Shown one piece after another: positions 7,342-15,944 of a stretch of DNA of 29,085 nucleotides (within the stretch, counting starts at the first letter, position 1; every line of letters begins with the position of its first letter). The stretch covers positions 1 through 29,085 of the forward strand of contig JAEXMB010000019.1 in the NCBI GenBank assembly GCA_023444705.1, given 5' to 3'. This stretch comes from Pseudomonadota bacterium. GTDB taxonomy: Bacteria; Pseudomonadota; Alphaproteobacteria; Micavibrionales; UBA2020. The notes beneath the pieces were generated by a model. The model ran no database searches and had not been told where the DNA came from. It saw only the letters and a list, made by a program, of their open reading frames with translations. The position numbers and the translations under genes are program-made.

Positions 7342-8754
7342 ATGTTGAGCTTTACCGTCTCGCCGACCGTCGCCGCCTTTGCCTATCTGGTGTCGTCCGT
7401 ATGTTGCATCATGTCGCTGCGCGGCCTGAGCGGCCCCAATACCGCCAAGCAAGGCTTGCTCTATGGTATCTTTGGCATGGCGCTGGCGATTGCGACCACG
7501 CTGATGCTGCCTGTGGTTGAAAGCTATCAGCTGATCGTCGCCGGAATCGTCGTCGGTGGCGGCATCGGCGCGCTGATTGCAAAAAAGATCGCCATGACCG
7601 CGCTGCCGCAACTGGTGGCGGCGTTTCACTCCCTCGTCGGTCTTGCGGCGGTGTTCATCGCGGCGGCGGCGTTTCACAATCCTGCCGCCTATGGCATTGG
7701 CGAGGCTGGCCACATCCATATCGGCAGTCTGATCGAAATGGCGCTGGGGGTTGCTATCGGCGCTATTACCTTTACCGGCTCCATCATCGCCTTTGGCAAG
7801 CTGCAGGGCTTCATCACCGGCAGGCCGCTGGTGTTCAAGGGTCAGCACGCGCTCAATGCGCTGCTTGGCCTTGGCATGATCGCGCTGATTGTCATGCTGT
7901 GCCTCAGTGAATCGCCGATGATCTTCTGGGGCATCGTCGCGGTTGCGCTGGTGCTGGGTGTGCTGATCATCATCCCCATCGGCGGGGCGGACATGCCTGT
8001 GATCGTCTCCATGCTCAACAGCTATTCGGGCTGGGCTGCGGCGGGGATCGGCTTTACCCTGCAAAACACCCTGCTGATTATCGTCGGCGCGCTGGTGGGT
8101 GCGTCGGGTGCGATCCTCAGCTACATCATGTGCAAGGGCATGAACCGCTCCTTCTTCAACGTCGTGCTTGGCGGCTTTGGCGGCGAGGCAGGCGGTGGTG
8201 CCGCGGCCAGCCACGCAGGCGACAAGCAGGTCAAGATCGGCTCTGCCGACGATGCGGCTTTTATCCTCAAGAACGCATCCAGCGTCATCATCGTGCCAGG
8301 CTATGGCATGGCGGTCGCGCAGGCCCAGCACGCCTTGCGCGAGATGGCCGATGTCCTCAAGAAAGAAGGTGTCAAGGTCCGCTATGCCATCCACCCCGTC
8401 GCGGGCCGCATGCCAGGCCACATGAACGTGTTGCTGGCCGAGGCCAACGTGCCTTACGAGGATGTACTGGAGCTTGAGGAAATCAACCGTGATTTCAGCC
8501 AGACCGACGTCGCCTTTGTCATCGGTGCCAACGACATCACCAACCCTGCCGCCAAAAAAGACCCGTCATCGCCGATCTACGGCATGCCGATTCTGGACGT
8601 CGAGGCTGCTGGCACGGTTTTGTTCGTCAAACGCTCGCTCGGCTCTGGCTATGCGGGGATCGACAACGAGCTGTTCTTCTACGACAACACCATGATGCTG
8701 CTGGGCGATGCCAAGCAGATGTGCGAAGGCGTCATCAAGGCGCTTGAACACTAA
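7342..8754 (+). CDS. pntB: NAD(P) transhydrogenase subunit beta (PntB)
   Basis: A 470-residue protein. The N-terminal half carries about eight or nine membrane helices of domain II (for example AGIVVGGGIGALIAKKIAMT and LVAAFHSLVGLAAVFIAAAA). The C-terminal NADP(H)-binding domain III has the expected motifs VPGYGMAVAQAQHAL, IHPVAGRMPGHMNVLLAEA, GANDITNPAA and KRSLGSGYAGIDNELF. The complex couples hydride transfer from NADH to NADP+ to proton inflow and supplies NADPH. GTG 7333 and ATG 7336 are alternative in-frame starts; I chose ATG 7342 because AAGGGG at 7328-7333 is correctly spaced from it and the protein then begins MLSFTVSP as in relatives. The operon ends at a strong hairpin 20 bases downstream. 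Confidence 0.93.
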   Translation: MLSFTVSPTVAAFAYLVSSVCCIMSLRGLSGPNTAKQGLLYGIFGMALAIATTLMLPVVESYQLIVAGIVVGGGIGALIAKKIAMTALPQLVAAFHSLVGLAAVFIAAAAFHNPAAYGIGEAGHIHIGSLIEMALGVAIGAITFTGSIIAFGKLQGFITGRPLVFKGQHALNALLGLGMIALIVMLCLSESPMIFWGIVAVALVLGVLIIIPIGGADMPVIVSMLNSYSGWAAAGIGFTLQNTLLIIVGALVGASGAILSYIMCKGMNRSFFNVVLGGFGGEAGGGAAASHAGDKQVKIGSADDAAFILKNASSVIIVPGYGMAVAQAQHALREMADVLKKEGVKVRYAIHPVAGRMPGHMNVLLAEANVPYEDVLELEEINRDFSQTDVAFVIGANDITNPAAKKDPSSPIYGMPILDVEAAGTVLFVKRSLGSGYAGIDNELFFYDNTMMLLGDAKQMCEGVIKALEH

Positions 8755-8774
8755 AGACGCATACCCTGCCAAAT

Positions 8775-8807
8775 AAAAAAGCCGGTCTTTGAAAGACCGG
8801 CTTTTTT
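8775..8807. terminator. Bidirectional intrinsic terminator between pntB and the DUF1523-like gene
   Basis: A perfect inverted repeat: GCCGGTCTTT pairs with AAAGACCGGC around a single central G (8781-8801), realistically an 8-bp stem with a 5-base loop. Six A's precede it (8775-8780) and six T's follow (8802-8807), so it can act on both strands. It lies between the converging pntB and DUF1523-like genes. Confidence 0.92.
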
Positions 8808-8824
8808 AATGCGTTTTTTTTACA

Positions 8825-9487
8825 TCAGGGCTGGGGCGGTTGCGCTGCCGGTGCCGCCGCTGGTGCGACGACAGGCGTTGCCACCACGGGCCTGACGCTG
8901 GCAATGCTGACTTTGCCCGCTGCCTCGATAGGCAGGGTGATTTCGACCGCATAGCCGTTGACGGTGACGGTGGTGGTGACCGTCTGTCCGCTCAGCGCGC
9001 CGGTGGCGGTGGGTGCAGCGCCTGCTTGCTGGGGTGCAGCGGCGTTGGCTTGATCTTGCGGCTTGGCGTCTTTCGCTTCCGCCGCACGGCGACGCTCTGC
9101 CGCTTCCTGCGCGCTGATGCGGCGCAGTTCGTGGATGTTGGGCTGCCAGCCCATGCCGATGTGATAGCCATAGGTGGAAATATCATAGGTATCGCCGCGA
9201 TAGATACCGCGCATCATGCGGTTGGTATCTTCCGCCGACTGGAAATGCAGGCGCGACGGTTCAAGGTTGAAGGTGCCGTGATCGGTATAGATCACGTGAT
9301 GGCCCTCCTTGCCGTCCTTGTTCATTTCATAGTCGGTGACGGTGATGGTGTCGTTTTGCAGCGTGCCATAGTTATAGGCGACGGGCACGGCAGGCACGGT
9401 CGCGACTGCTGTGATGAGTGCGGCCTTACGAAAAGTGGATCTCAGACGTTCAAGGGGCTTGGCTTTCTTGCCGTAGCTGTAGCTCAT
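8825..9487 (-). CDS. DUF1523-like membrane-anchored protein of unknown function
   Basis: A 220-residue protein from ATG 9487, chosen over a longer frame to 9574 because CAGGAG lies correctly upstream. After a basic N-terminus there is one hydrophobic segment (AALITAVATVPAVPVAYNYG, about 22-41), then a small domain with NDTITVTDYEMNKDG, HHVIYTDHGTFNLE and a later YGYHIGMGWQPNIHELRRI. Size and pattern (short anchor, ITVTDYE strand, YTD motif, GYHIGM before the end) recall the DUF1523 family of alphaproteobacteria, but I infer this by eye. The C-terminal 80 residues are low-complexity Ala/Gln/Pro-rich with a short beta-like segment between (TVTTTVTVNGYAVEITLP). No enzyme motif is visible. Function unknown; probably in the periplasm or membrane-attached. 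Its transcript would end at the hairpin at 8775-8807. Confidence 0.6.
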   Translation of the reverse strand: MSYSYGKKAKPLERLRSTFRKAALITAVATVPAVPVAYNYGTLQNDTITVTDYEMNKDGKEGHHVIYTDHGTFNLEPSRLHFQSAEDTNRMMRGIYRGDTYDISTYGYHIGMGWQPNIHELRRISAQEAAERRRAAEAKDAKPQDQANAAAPQQAGAAPTATGALSGQTVTTTVTVNGYAVEITLPIEAAGKVSIASVRPVVATPVVAPAAAPAAQPPQP

Positions 9488-9784
9488 GGAGAGGCTCCTG
9501 TCAGGCGCGGTGAGGGGGAGCAAAAACCGTACTATGGCGGCAGGGGCGAGTCCATAACCATCTGGAAAAGACAAAAAGGCAGGAAATTTCCAGTTTTTGC
9601 ATTAAAAACAATAGGTTAATAGATTATAAACGCCGTGTTGCAAAGCAACATCCTTTCATTCCGCCCTGCAGGGCCGAAATATAATCACAAAAAAGCAGAC
9701 TCTTGGGGCTGAATATCGAAAGTTTTCGCGGTATACTCCATGCCAGCCGACTCCCTTGTCTGATTGATCACGGGCGTAAACCAG
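9488..9784. other. Intergenic region between divergent genes, with small inverted repeats
   Basis: This A/T-rich gap of 297 bases separates the DUF1523-like gene (-) from the first hydrolase (+). It holds an inverted repeat CTGGAAA (9562-9568) / TTTCCAG (9587-9593), inside which lies the palindrome GGAAATTTCC (9582-9591). A hairpin-like repeat TGTTGC-AAA-GCAACA lies at 9636-9650. Two plus-strand -10-like hexamers are seen: TATAAT at 9680-9685 and TATACT at 9732-9737, neither with a good -35. TATACT lies about 50 bases before the hydrolase ATG. I see no gene in it. Confidence 0.5.
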
Positions 9785-10810
9785 ATGAAGTATTTTGACC
9801 GCTTTTTCCAGCCTGCGGGCTGGGAGGAAAAAAACTTTACCGCCGCCGACGGCGTGACGTTGCGCTATGGTCACGCACGCCCGCCGCACCTGAGCGATGC
9901 CGACATCAAGGGCACCGTCATCATGACGACGGGCTATGGCGACTATATCGAATCCTACTACGACACCATCCACGAATACCTTGGCCGCGGCTATGACGTC
10001 TGGATCATGGACTGGGCAGGGCAGGGCGGCTCGGCGCGCCGTGCTGCGGGTGCGCTGGCCGAAAAGGCCTTTGGTGTCGCCGACCATGTCGCGCATCTGC
10101 AACAGTTCCGTCATCAGATTGTGGCGCCGCAGGCGCAAGCCGACAAGCCGATGATCCTCAGCAGCCACTCCCTTGGCGGGCAGATCGGCCTGAACTACAT
10201 GCATCTCTACCCCAAAGATTTTGACGCCGCCGTGCTGGCCGCACCGCTGATCGACTTTGGCCTGTCGGGCTTTACGCGCGCGCTGCTCAGCGGCATTTTC
10301 AAATCCGCCGCCGCGATGGGCTGGCGCGACGCCGCCATCAAGGGCGGGCGCGCAGGCATCCAGAAACAGGCCGTGGCCGAGCGCAAGAAACTGCGCCCGG
10401 GCGAACCTGTGCGCGTGGATCTGCACCGCACGTTCTTTTCGCTGGCCAAGCCGCTGGGCGCGCAAGACCCGAGTGTGGCGCTGATCGACAGCCTGTTTGA
10501 TTCAACCACCCGCATGAACGAGGAAGTGGTCTTGCGCAATCTCCACACGCCTGTCCTGCTGGGCGTTGCGGGCAAGGACCATATCGTCAATAACAAGGCG
10601 ATCGACCGCGCGGCCACGCTATTGCCCGACGCGCGCGTGGTCACGTTGCCCGACGCTACCCACGGCATCTGGCAGGACAAGCCTGCCGTGCAGAATACCT
10701 GGTGGGGCGCGGTTGATGCGTTCCTTGCCGATTGCCATGCGCGCTGGCAGGCCACGCCGTCTGCGCCCAAGATCAAACCGGTTGTGCCGCCGCAACCGCC
10801 CGCCGCCTGA
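9785..10810 (+). CDS. Alpha/beta hydrolase, lysophospholipase-like (first of a tandem pair)
   Basis: A 341-residue protein from ATG 9785 (a TTG at 9764 is a possible alternative; no strong ribosome site). The core matches the serine aminopeptidase S33 / Hydrolase_4 lipase-like group: VWIMDWAGQGGSARR (72-86), the nucleophile elbow SSHSLGGQ with Ser129, an acid candidate in GKDHIV and the His in DATHGIW. The elbow reads SHSLG, where the usual GxSxG begins with Gly. No signal peptide is seen, so it probably acts in the cytoplasm on a lipid or other ester; the substrate is unknown. The C-terminus is a Pro-rich tail. The next gene, 15 bases downstream, is a paralogue with the same motif spacing. 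Confidence 0.82.
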   Translation: MKYFDRFFQPAGWEEKNFTAADGVTLRYGHARPPHLSDADIKGTVIMTTGYGDYIESYYDTIHEYLGRGYDVWIMDWAGQGGSARRAAGALAEKAFGVADHVAHLQQFRHQIVAPQAQADKPMILSSHSLGGQIGLNYMHLYPKDFDAAVLAAPLIDFGLSGFTRALLSGIFKSAAAMGWRDAAIKGGRAGIQKQAVAERKKLRPGEPVRVDLHRTFFSLAKPLGAQDPSVALIDSLFDSTTRMNEEVVLRNLHTPVLLGVAGKDHIVNNKAIDRAATLLPDARVVTLPDATHGIWQDKPAVQNTWWGAVDAFLADCHARWQATPSAPKIKPVVPPQPPAA

Positions 10811-10825
10811 GTATGTGAAGAACAA

Positions 10826-11950
10826 ATGACCCAGCCGCATCACCCCGCATTGCTGCCCCTGACGCCCGCCGCCGAAGAACCGGCGGGGCTCAAGTGGGGT
10901 CAGTTCACCAATGCGCAAGGGGCCAAGGTGCGCTTTGCCTTTTCGCCGCCGCCCGACCTGACGGCGGTCAAGGGGCATATCGTCATGCTGCCCGGCTTCA
11001 AGGAGCCGATTGAAAAGTATTTCGAGGCTATGCGCGACCTGCATGCGCGCGGCTATGCCGTGTGGATGATGGACTGGCGCGGCCAGGGCGGGTCGGAGCG
11101 CTATCTGCCCGCACATCCGCATAAGGCGCATCACACCGGCTATGACGAGCAGATTGAAACCCTGCACCAGTTCATCACCCATCACGTCCTGCCGTCCAAG
11201 CCTGCGGGACTGCCGCTGCACATGATCGGCCATTCGATGGGCGGTCACCTGACGTTGCGCTACTTGCACGACCACAACCAGCCCGACGCCGACGGCAACA
11301 AAGGGCCCATCACTTCGGCGATGCTGACGGCGCCGATGCTGGATATTTCAACCGGCGCGCTGCCCAAGCCGCTGGCGCGCCAGATGGCGAAATTTGCCAA
11401 GGCGGGCAATGCGCTCGACAAATTCATTCCCGGCGGCAGCGGCTGGCGCTTGCCTGATCCTGCGGCATCGGGTTCGGATGATCCCAAGGATAAAAAGGCG
11501 CAACAGACCATCAGCCTTGATCTCAACCCCGCCACGTCAAACCTGACGTCGGATGCCAACCGCATCGGTGTGATGGCCGTGTGGTTCACGCGCAAGCCTG
11601 AAATTGCCGTGGGCGACCCGACCTATGGCTGGGTTTATCACACGCTCAATTCCGTCGATATCCTCAATCAGGAAAGCTATCTCAAGGCGATCAACACGCC
11701 GATCCTGATGGAAATTTCCGGCGACGAGCGCGTCGTGGTCAAGGCCGCAAGCGAACGCGCGGCCGGCCTGTTGCCCAATTGCACGCGCCTTGACATTCCC
11801 GAGGCGCGCCATGAAATCTGGATGGAGCGCGACGAGCTGCGCCAGCGCTGGCTGGCGGCGGTCGACAGCTTCCTGACCACCGGTCCGGGGGCGGCGCCAT
11901 CCGTAAAAAAGACCAATGCTCAGCGCGACACTAAAGGCCCGCGCCGCTGA
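10826..11950 (+). CDS. Alpha/beta hydrolase, lysophospholipase-like (second of a tandem pair)
   Basis: A 374-residue paralogue of the preceding gene. Shared landmarks are VMLPGFKEPIEKYFEAMRDL, WMMDWRGQGGSERY (80-93), the canonical elbow GHSMGGH with Ser137, an acid candidate in SGDERVV and His in EARHEIWMERDE. The domain resembles monoglyceride lipase / lysophospholipase L2 type Hydrolase_4 proteins. An insertion of about 50 residues in the lid region (AGNALDKFIPGGSGWRLPDP onwards) and a basic tail make it longer than its neighbour. It starts 15 bases after the first gene with only a weak GAAG ribosome site, which suggests co-translation. No signal peptide is seen. I infer that the two arose by duplication and diverged; they may act on different acyl substrates or form a pair. 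Confidence 0.82.
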   Translation: MTQPHHPALLPLTPAAEEPAGLKWGQFTNAQGAKVRFAFSPPPDLTAVKGHIVMLPGFKEPIEKYFEAMRDLHARGYAVWMMDWRGQGGSERYLPAHPHKAHHTGYDEQIETLHQFITHHVLPSKPAGLPLHMIGHSMGGHLTLRYLHDHNQPDADGNKGPITSAMLTAPMLDISTGALPKPLARQMAKFAKAGNALDKFIPGGSGWRLPDPAASGSDDPKDKKAQQTISLDLNPATSNLTSDANRIGVMAVWFTRKPEIAVGDPTYGWVYHTLNSVDILNQESYLKAINTPILMEISGDERVVVKAASERAAGLLPNCTRLDIPEARHEIWMERDELRQRWLAAVDSFLTTGPGAAPSVKKTNAQRDTKGPRR

Positions 11951-11985
11951 GCCTTATTCCCGTGGCCGATAAAGACAGGCTTGCC

Positions 11986-12204
11986 ATGACAGAAACATCA
12001 CCTTCGCAACGACTGGCCGACCGTGTGCTTGACGCGCTGACGCTGGCGGTCGCGCAAGGGGATGTCGAAACGTCGGAATTGCTGGCGCGCGCACTTGAAC
12101 GTTCGATGACGCGCAATGCTGGCGGGGCGGCCTTTACCGAACGGCGCACCTTTTCCGCCGACGTGGCGCGCGCACTGGCCGACCTTGCGGCCCTGCGCGA
12201 TTAA
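11986..12204 (+). CDS. Small alpha-helical protein of unknown function
   Basis: A 72-residue protein from ATG 11986, with AGACAGG about 7 bases upstream; GTG 11962 would add 8 residues. The sequence is nearly all helical: a Leu/Ala-rich stretch (RLADRVLDALTLAVAQGD, about 8-25), ELLARALERSMTRN, then ERRTFSADVARALADLAALRD. It has no Cys, no membrane segment and no motif I recognise. It follows the second hydrolase by 35 bases and ends exactly at the base before the ligA stop (stop 12202-12204, ligA stop 12205-12207), so the two converging genes touch without overlap or terminator. Codon use and composition match the neighbours, which supports a real gene. Confidence 0.6.
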   Translation: MTETSPSQRLADRVLDALTLAVAQGDVETSELLARALERSMTRNAGGAAFTERRTFSADVARALADLAALRD

Positions 12205-14232
12205 TTATCCGCTGATCAGTGCGATCCAGTCATCTTCGCTCAGGATGCGCACGTCAAGCTCCTGCGCTTTTTTGAGCTTGCTGCCCGCATCTTCCCCCGC
12301 CACCACGTAATCGGTGTTTTTTGAAACCGACCCAGCCACCTTGGCGCCAAGGCTTTCAGCTTGTGCTTTGGCTTCGTCGCGGCTGAGCTTGACCAGCTTG
12401 CCGGTGAAAACGACCGTCTTTCCCGCAACGGGGCTGTCGCTGGCCTCGACCTTGGGGTGGTCCTGCACGGTGACGAAAGACAGCAGGTCATCGACGGCGG
12501 CGCGGTTGGCGGCGCTTTCAAAAAAGACAATGATGTCGCGCGCGACCGCAGGGCCGATGTCTTCGATGCGCACCAGCTCCGCCGCTGCCTCGTCGATGTC
12601 GCGCATGCGCGCGTAAAACGCCGTGAAATTTTCAAAGTGCTGGGCCAGGCGCTTGGCAGTGGCTTGACCGACCTGACGGATGCCAAGGGCATAGATGAAA
12701 CGCGCCATCGAAATGCTGCGCTTGGCGTCGATCGCCGCCATCAGGTTGCGCACCGACTGCCGCCCCCAGCCCTCGCGCTTTTCAATGGCCTCGGCATGTT
12801 GCTCAAGGCGGAAGATATCGGCGGGCGTGGTGACCAGCCCTTCGGCAAAAAACTCCTCGATGATTTTTTCGCCCAGGCCTTCGATGTCAAAAGCGTATTT
12901 GCTGACGAAATGGCGCAGGCGCTCGGTCGCCTGTGCGGGGCAGGCAAGGCCGCCGGTACAGCGCGTGGCGGCTTCGCCTTCGACGCGCTCGGTCGGGCTG
13001 CCGCAGACGGGGCAGGTTTTTGGCAGGTGATAGTCATTCTCGCGCGGGGTCTTGACGCTGACGACCTGCGGGATCACATCGCCCGCGCGCTGGATAATGA
13101 CATGCGCGCCCTTGTAAACGCCAAGCGCGCGCGCGACGTCTTCGTTATGCAGGGTCGCGCGGCTGACGATGACGCCGCCGACGTTGATGGGTGCCAGCAC
13201 CGCAACAGGCGTGAGCGTGCCGGTGCGTCCGACCTGCACGATGATGTCTTCCAGCACCGTTTCGGCCTGTTCGGCGGGGAATTTATGCGCGATGGCCCAG
13301 CGCGGCGCGCGGCTGACGAAGCCAAGGCGCTGTTGTTCTGCCACGCTGTTGACCTTGTAGACGATGCCGTCAAGGTCATAGGGAATATCGGCGCGGTTGC
13401 TGTAAACGTCCTGATGGAAGGCCGCGAGTTTTTCAGCGCTGTCGAAAACGCCGCAGGGTTCGGGCGTTTTGAAGCCGTAATCACGCAGTTTGCGGCGAAT
13501 GCCTTCCTGCGTATCGGCGATGTGCGCCGATGTTTCGCCCAGCGAATAGCCAAAGAACTTCAACGGGCGTTTTGCGGTGACGGCGGGGTCAAGCTGTCGC
13601 AGGCTGCCTGCGGCGGCGTTGCGCGGATTGGCGAAGATCTTGTCGCCTGCGGCTTCCTGCGCGAGGTTGAGTGCGGCAAAGTCGTCGCGTGTCATGTAAA
13701 CCTCGCCACGCACCTCAAGGATTGCAGGCGGCGCGCCGCTCAATGTCTGCGGAATATCGGCGATGCTGCGCACGTTGTCGGTGACATCCTCGCCTTCCTC
13801 GCCATCGCCGCGTGTGGCGGCGCGCACCAGTGTGCCGTCTTCATAGCGCAGGCTGCACGACAGCCCGTCGATCTTGGGTTCGGCCAGCACCGCAAACGGT
13901 GTCGTTTCCGCACGGTTGAGAAAGCGGTTGACGCGATAGATGAAGTCGCGCACGTCGTCTTGCGAAAACGCATTGCCAAGGGAGAGCATGGGCACCGCAT
14001 GGCGCACCTTGGCAAATCCGGCAAGCGGGGCTGCGCCGACCTTGCCGGTGCCGTTTTGCGCGAACATATCGGGGTTTTGGCCTTCAAGCTCGGCCAGTTG
14101 CCTTTTCAGCGCGTCGTATTCGGCATCGGTGATTTCCGGTGCGTCCTGCTGGTGGTACAGGCGGTCGTGCTTTTCGATCAGCAGGCGCAGGCGCATGATC
14201 TCTGCGGCTGGATTTTTCTTTTTAGGCGGCAT
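12205..14232 (-). CDS. ligA: NAD-dependent DNA ligase LigA
   Basis: A 675-residue protein of usual LigA length. The start is ATG 14232 (MPPKKKNPAAE); a longer frame to 14316 lies inside recN. Domains in order: Ia (HDRLYHQQDAPEITDAEYD, the NMN-binding Tyr region), adenylation with AEPKIDG (catalytic Lys120), RGDGEEGEDVTDNV, OB fold, a four-Cys zinc finger (CPVCGSP then CTGGLACP), helix-hairpin-helix repeats (GIRQVGQATAKRLAQHF, IEDIGPAVARDI) and a C-terminal BRCT domain (GKTVVFTGKLVKLSRDEAKA). It seals nicks in replication and repair using NAD+. It overlaps the recN end by 11 bases (14222-14232), so it should be translated from the recN transcript. Confidence 0.96.
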   Translation of the reverse strand: MPPKKKNPAAEIMRLRLLIEKHDRLYHQQDAPEITDAEYDALKRQLAELEGQNPDMFAQNGTGKVGAAPLAGFAKVRHAVPMLSLGNAFSQDDVRDFIYRVNRFLNRAETTPFAVLAEPKIDGLSCSLRYEDGTLVRAATRGDGEEGEDVTDNVRSIADIPQTLSGAPPAILEVRGEVYMTRDDFAALNLAQEAAGDKIFANPRNAAAGSLRQLDPAVTAKRPLKFFGYSLGETSAHIADTQEGIRRKLRDYGFKTPEPCGVFDSAEKLAAFHQDVYSNRADIPYDLDGIVYKVNSVAEQQRLGFVSRAPRWAIAHKFPAEQAETVLEDIIVQVGRTGTLTPVAVLAPINVGGVIVSRATLHNEDVARALGVYKGAHVIIQRAGDVIPQVVSVKTPRENDYHLPKTCPVCGSPTERVEGEAATRCTGGLACPAQATERLRHFVSKYAFDIEGLGEKIIEEFFAEGLVTTPADIFRLEQHAEAIEKREGWGRQSVRNLMAAIDAKRSISMARFIYALGIRQVGQATAKRLAQHFENFTAFYARMRDIDEAAAELVRIEDIGPAVARDIIVFFESAANRAAVDDLLSFVTVQDHPKVEASDSPVAGKTVVFTGKLVKLSRDEAKAQAESLGAKVAGSVSKNTDYVVAGEDAGSKLKKAQELDVRILSEDDWIALISG

Positions 14233-15925
14233 TGGCGCTCGACGTTTTTTCGAGCAGGCGCAGGGCCTGCGCGCGCGCCTCGCTGGTGATTTCCGCACCC
14301 GAGAGCATGCGCGCAATTTCTTCCGCCCGTGCCTCGCGGCTGTTTAGCGGCGTGATGCGCGTGGTGACGGGGGCGTCTTTCTTGCCTTTGACGGCGCTGT
14401 CTTTTGCCACGTGCCAGTGGTGTTGCGCGCGCGCGGCCACCTGCGGACTGTGGGTGACGGCCAGCACCTGATATTTCTGCGCCAGTCTTTGCAGGCGTTC
14501 GCCTACCGCATCGGCCGTGGCGCCGCCGATGCCGCTGTCGGCCTCGTCAAAAATCAGGGTCGGCACGCTGCCGCCCTGCGCCAATATGACTTTCAGCGCC
14601 AGCATAAAGCGCGAAAGCTCCCCGCCCGAAGCGATCTTGTTAAGCGGTGCGGGCGGCGTCTGCGGGTTGGTGGCGATCATGAACTGCACGGTGTCGATGC
14701 CGTCCGGCCCCCCATCGCTTTCGTCACTGCTGACGCTGACATGCACACGCGCTTTGTCGAGCTTGAGGTCAGGCAACTCCGCATTGACGGCCTTGGCCAG
14801 TTTTTCTGCTGCCGTCTTGCGTCTGGCCGACAGCGCGCGCGCACTGGCGAGATAAGCGGCCTCGGCCTTGGTGACGGCGGTGGCGCGCTCGTGCAGGGCG
14901 TCGTCCTGATGGGTGATGAGGCGCAGCTTGGCGGCCAGATTGCTATGCAGTTCGACCAGACCGTCTCCGGTGGTGTTGTGCTTTTTGGCGACGGCGCGGA
15001 TGGCGAAATAGCGCTCCTCGATGTCTTCAAGCCGGCCGTCTTCGCCACCCGCACCGCTGTCGATGCGGTCAAGCTGCCAGCTGGCGTCCTCGATCTCGCT
15101 TTTGGCGCGGCTGACGGCGGCCGATACGGGGTCGAGTAAAGTAGGGTCATCCGTATTGGTCAGGCGCGCCAGTTGCGCCTGCAGGCGGTCGATCAGCGCC
15201 GCGATGCCGTCGTCGCCGTCAATGATTTCGCGCGCGCCATCAAGCGCGCCTGCGACTTTTTGCCGTGCCAGCAACCGCTGGCGCTTGGCGGCCAGTGCGT
15301 CTTCCTCGCCCGCTTCCACGGCCAGCTTGTCAAGTTCACCGACGGTGAAGGTCAGATAATCCTGCTGTGTTTTTGCGGCCTCTGCCTCGCGTTGCGCGCT
15401 GGCGAGCGCGTCGCGCGCGCTTTTGAGTGCATCGTAAAGGACGCGTACCTGTGCGGTGTCTTTTTTCAATCCGGCATAATCGTCGAGCGTTGCGCGGTGG
15501 GTGGCGCTGTCCATCAGTCCGTGGGTGTCGAACTGGCCGTGGATTTCAACCAGCTCGGCCCCCAGTTCGCGCAGGACCTGCACGGTGACGGGCGCGTCGT
15601 TGACATAGGCCTTGCTACGGCCTTCCTTGCCAAGCGTGCGGCGGATGATAAGGGTGTTATCCTCGCTGCCAAGGTCGCGCGCCGCCGCCAGTTGCAGGGC
15701 GGGGTGGTCTTTGGGCAGTTCAAACGTCGCGCTGACGCTGGCCTGTTCGCTGCCGTGGCGCACAAGGCCGGCATCCGCTCGCCCGCCAAGTGCAAGGCCC
15801 AGCGCATCGAGCAAAATCGATTTGCCCGCGCCCGTCTCGCCGGTCAGCGCGGCCAGCCCGCGCTCCCCCGCCAGCGAAAGCTGGTCGATCAGCACAACGT
15901 TGTGGATGGTCAGCTGCGTCAGCAT
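14222..15925 (-). CDS. recN: DNA repair protein RecN (SMC-like ATPase)
   Basis: A 567-residue protein from ATG 15925 (MLTQLTIHNVVLIDQL). A longer frame to 16123 lies in bamD and is out of family. Key motifs: Walker A GETGAGKS (29-36), a central coiled-coil region rich in Ala/Glu/Lys/Gln (about 150-370), the ABC signature ASGGELSRFMLALK and Walker B TLIFDEADSGIGG, then the H-loop region VLAVTHSPQVAA. RecN is a cohesin-like ATPase that holds broken DNA ends during recombinational repair. It starts 19 bases after bamD and overlaps ligA. In many bacteria recN is SOS-induced; here it sits inside the operon and I did not find a LexA-like site before it. Confidence 0.95.
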   Translation of the reverse strand: MLTQLTIHNVVLIDQLSLAGERGLAALTGETGAGKSILLDALGLALGGRADAGLVRHGSEQASVSATFELPKDHPALQLAAARDLGSEDNTLIIRRTLGKEGRSKAYVNDAPVTVQVLRELGAELVEIHGQFDTHGLMDSATHRATLDDYAGLKKDTAQVRVLYDALKSARDALASAQREAEAAKTQQDYLTFTVGELDKLAVEAGEEDALAAKRQRLLARQKVAGALDGAREIIDGDDGIAALIDRLQAQLARLTNTDDPTLLDPVSAAVSRAKSEIEDASWQLDRIDSGAGGEDGRLEDIEERYFAIRAVAKKHNTTGDGLVELHSNLAAKLRLITHQDDALHERATAVTKAEAAYLASARALSARRKTAAEKLAKAVNAELPDLKLDKARVHVSVSSDESDGGPDGIDTVQFMIATNPQTPPAPLNKIASGGELSRFMLALKVILAQGGSVPTLIFDEADSGIGGATADAVGERLQRLAQKYQVLAVTHSPQVAARAQHHWHVAKDSAVKGKKDAPVTTRITPLNSREARAEEIARMLSGAEITSEARAQALRLLEKTSSANAA

Positions 15926-15944
15926 GCGTCGCGTCCTGAAAGCG

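Noticed and set aside
6862..8421. 519-residue minus-strand open frame opposite pntAB/pntB
   Set aside because: It is the antisense shadow of two well-supported membrane protein genes; its His/Asp/Arg-rich low-complexity sequence is typical of such shadows in high-GC DNA.
9562..9598. Inverted repeat CTGGAAA/TTTCCAG followed by T's, as a terminator
   Set aside because: The loop is 18 bases and no transcript clearly ends there; it lies between divergent starts.
9602..9619. TTAA...TTAA pair before the first hydrolase
   Set aside because: The spacer is 10 bases, not the 7 required for a CtrA box.
14222..14232. recN/ligA overlap as a possible annotation error or frameshift
   Set aside because: Both ends match family expectation (RecN ends after its C-terminal helix; LigA begins MPPKKKN), so an 11-base coupling overlap is the simple reading.
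12361..14289. 642-residue plus-strand open frame opposite ligA
   Set aside because: ligA is certain on the other strand; this frame has no domain and an unnatural composition.
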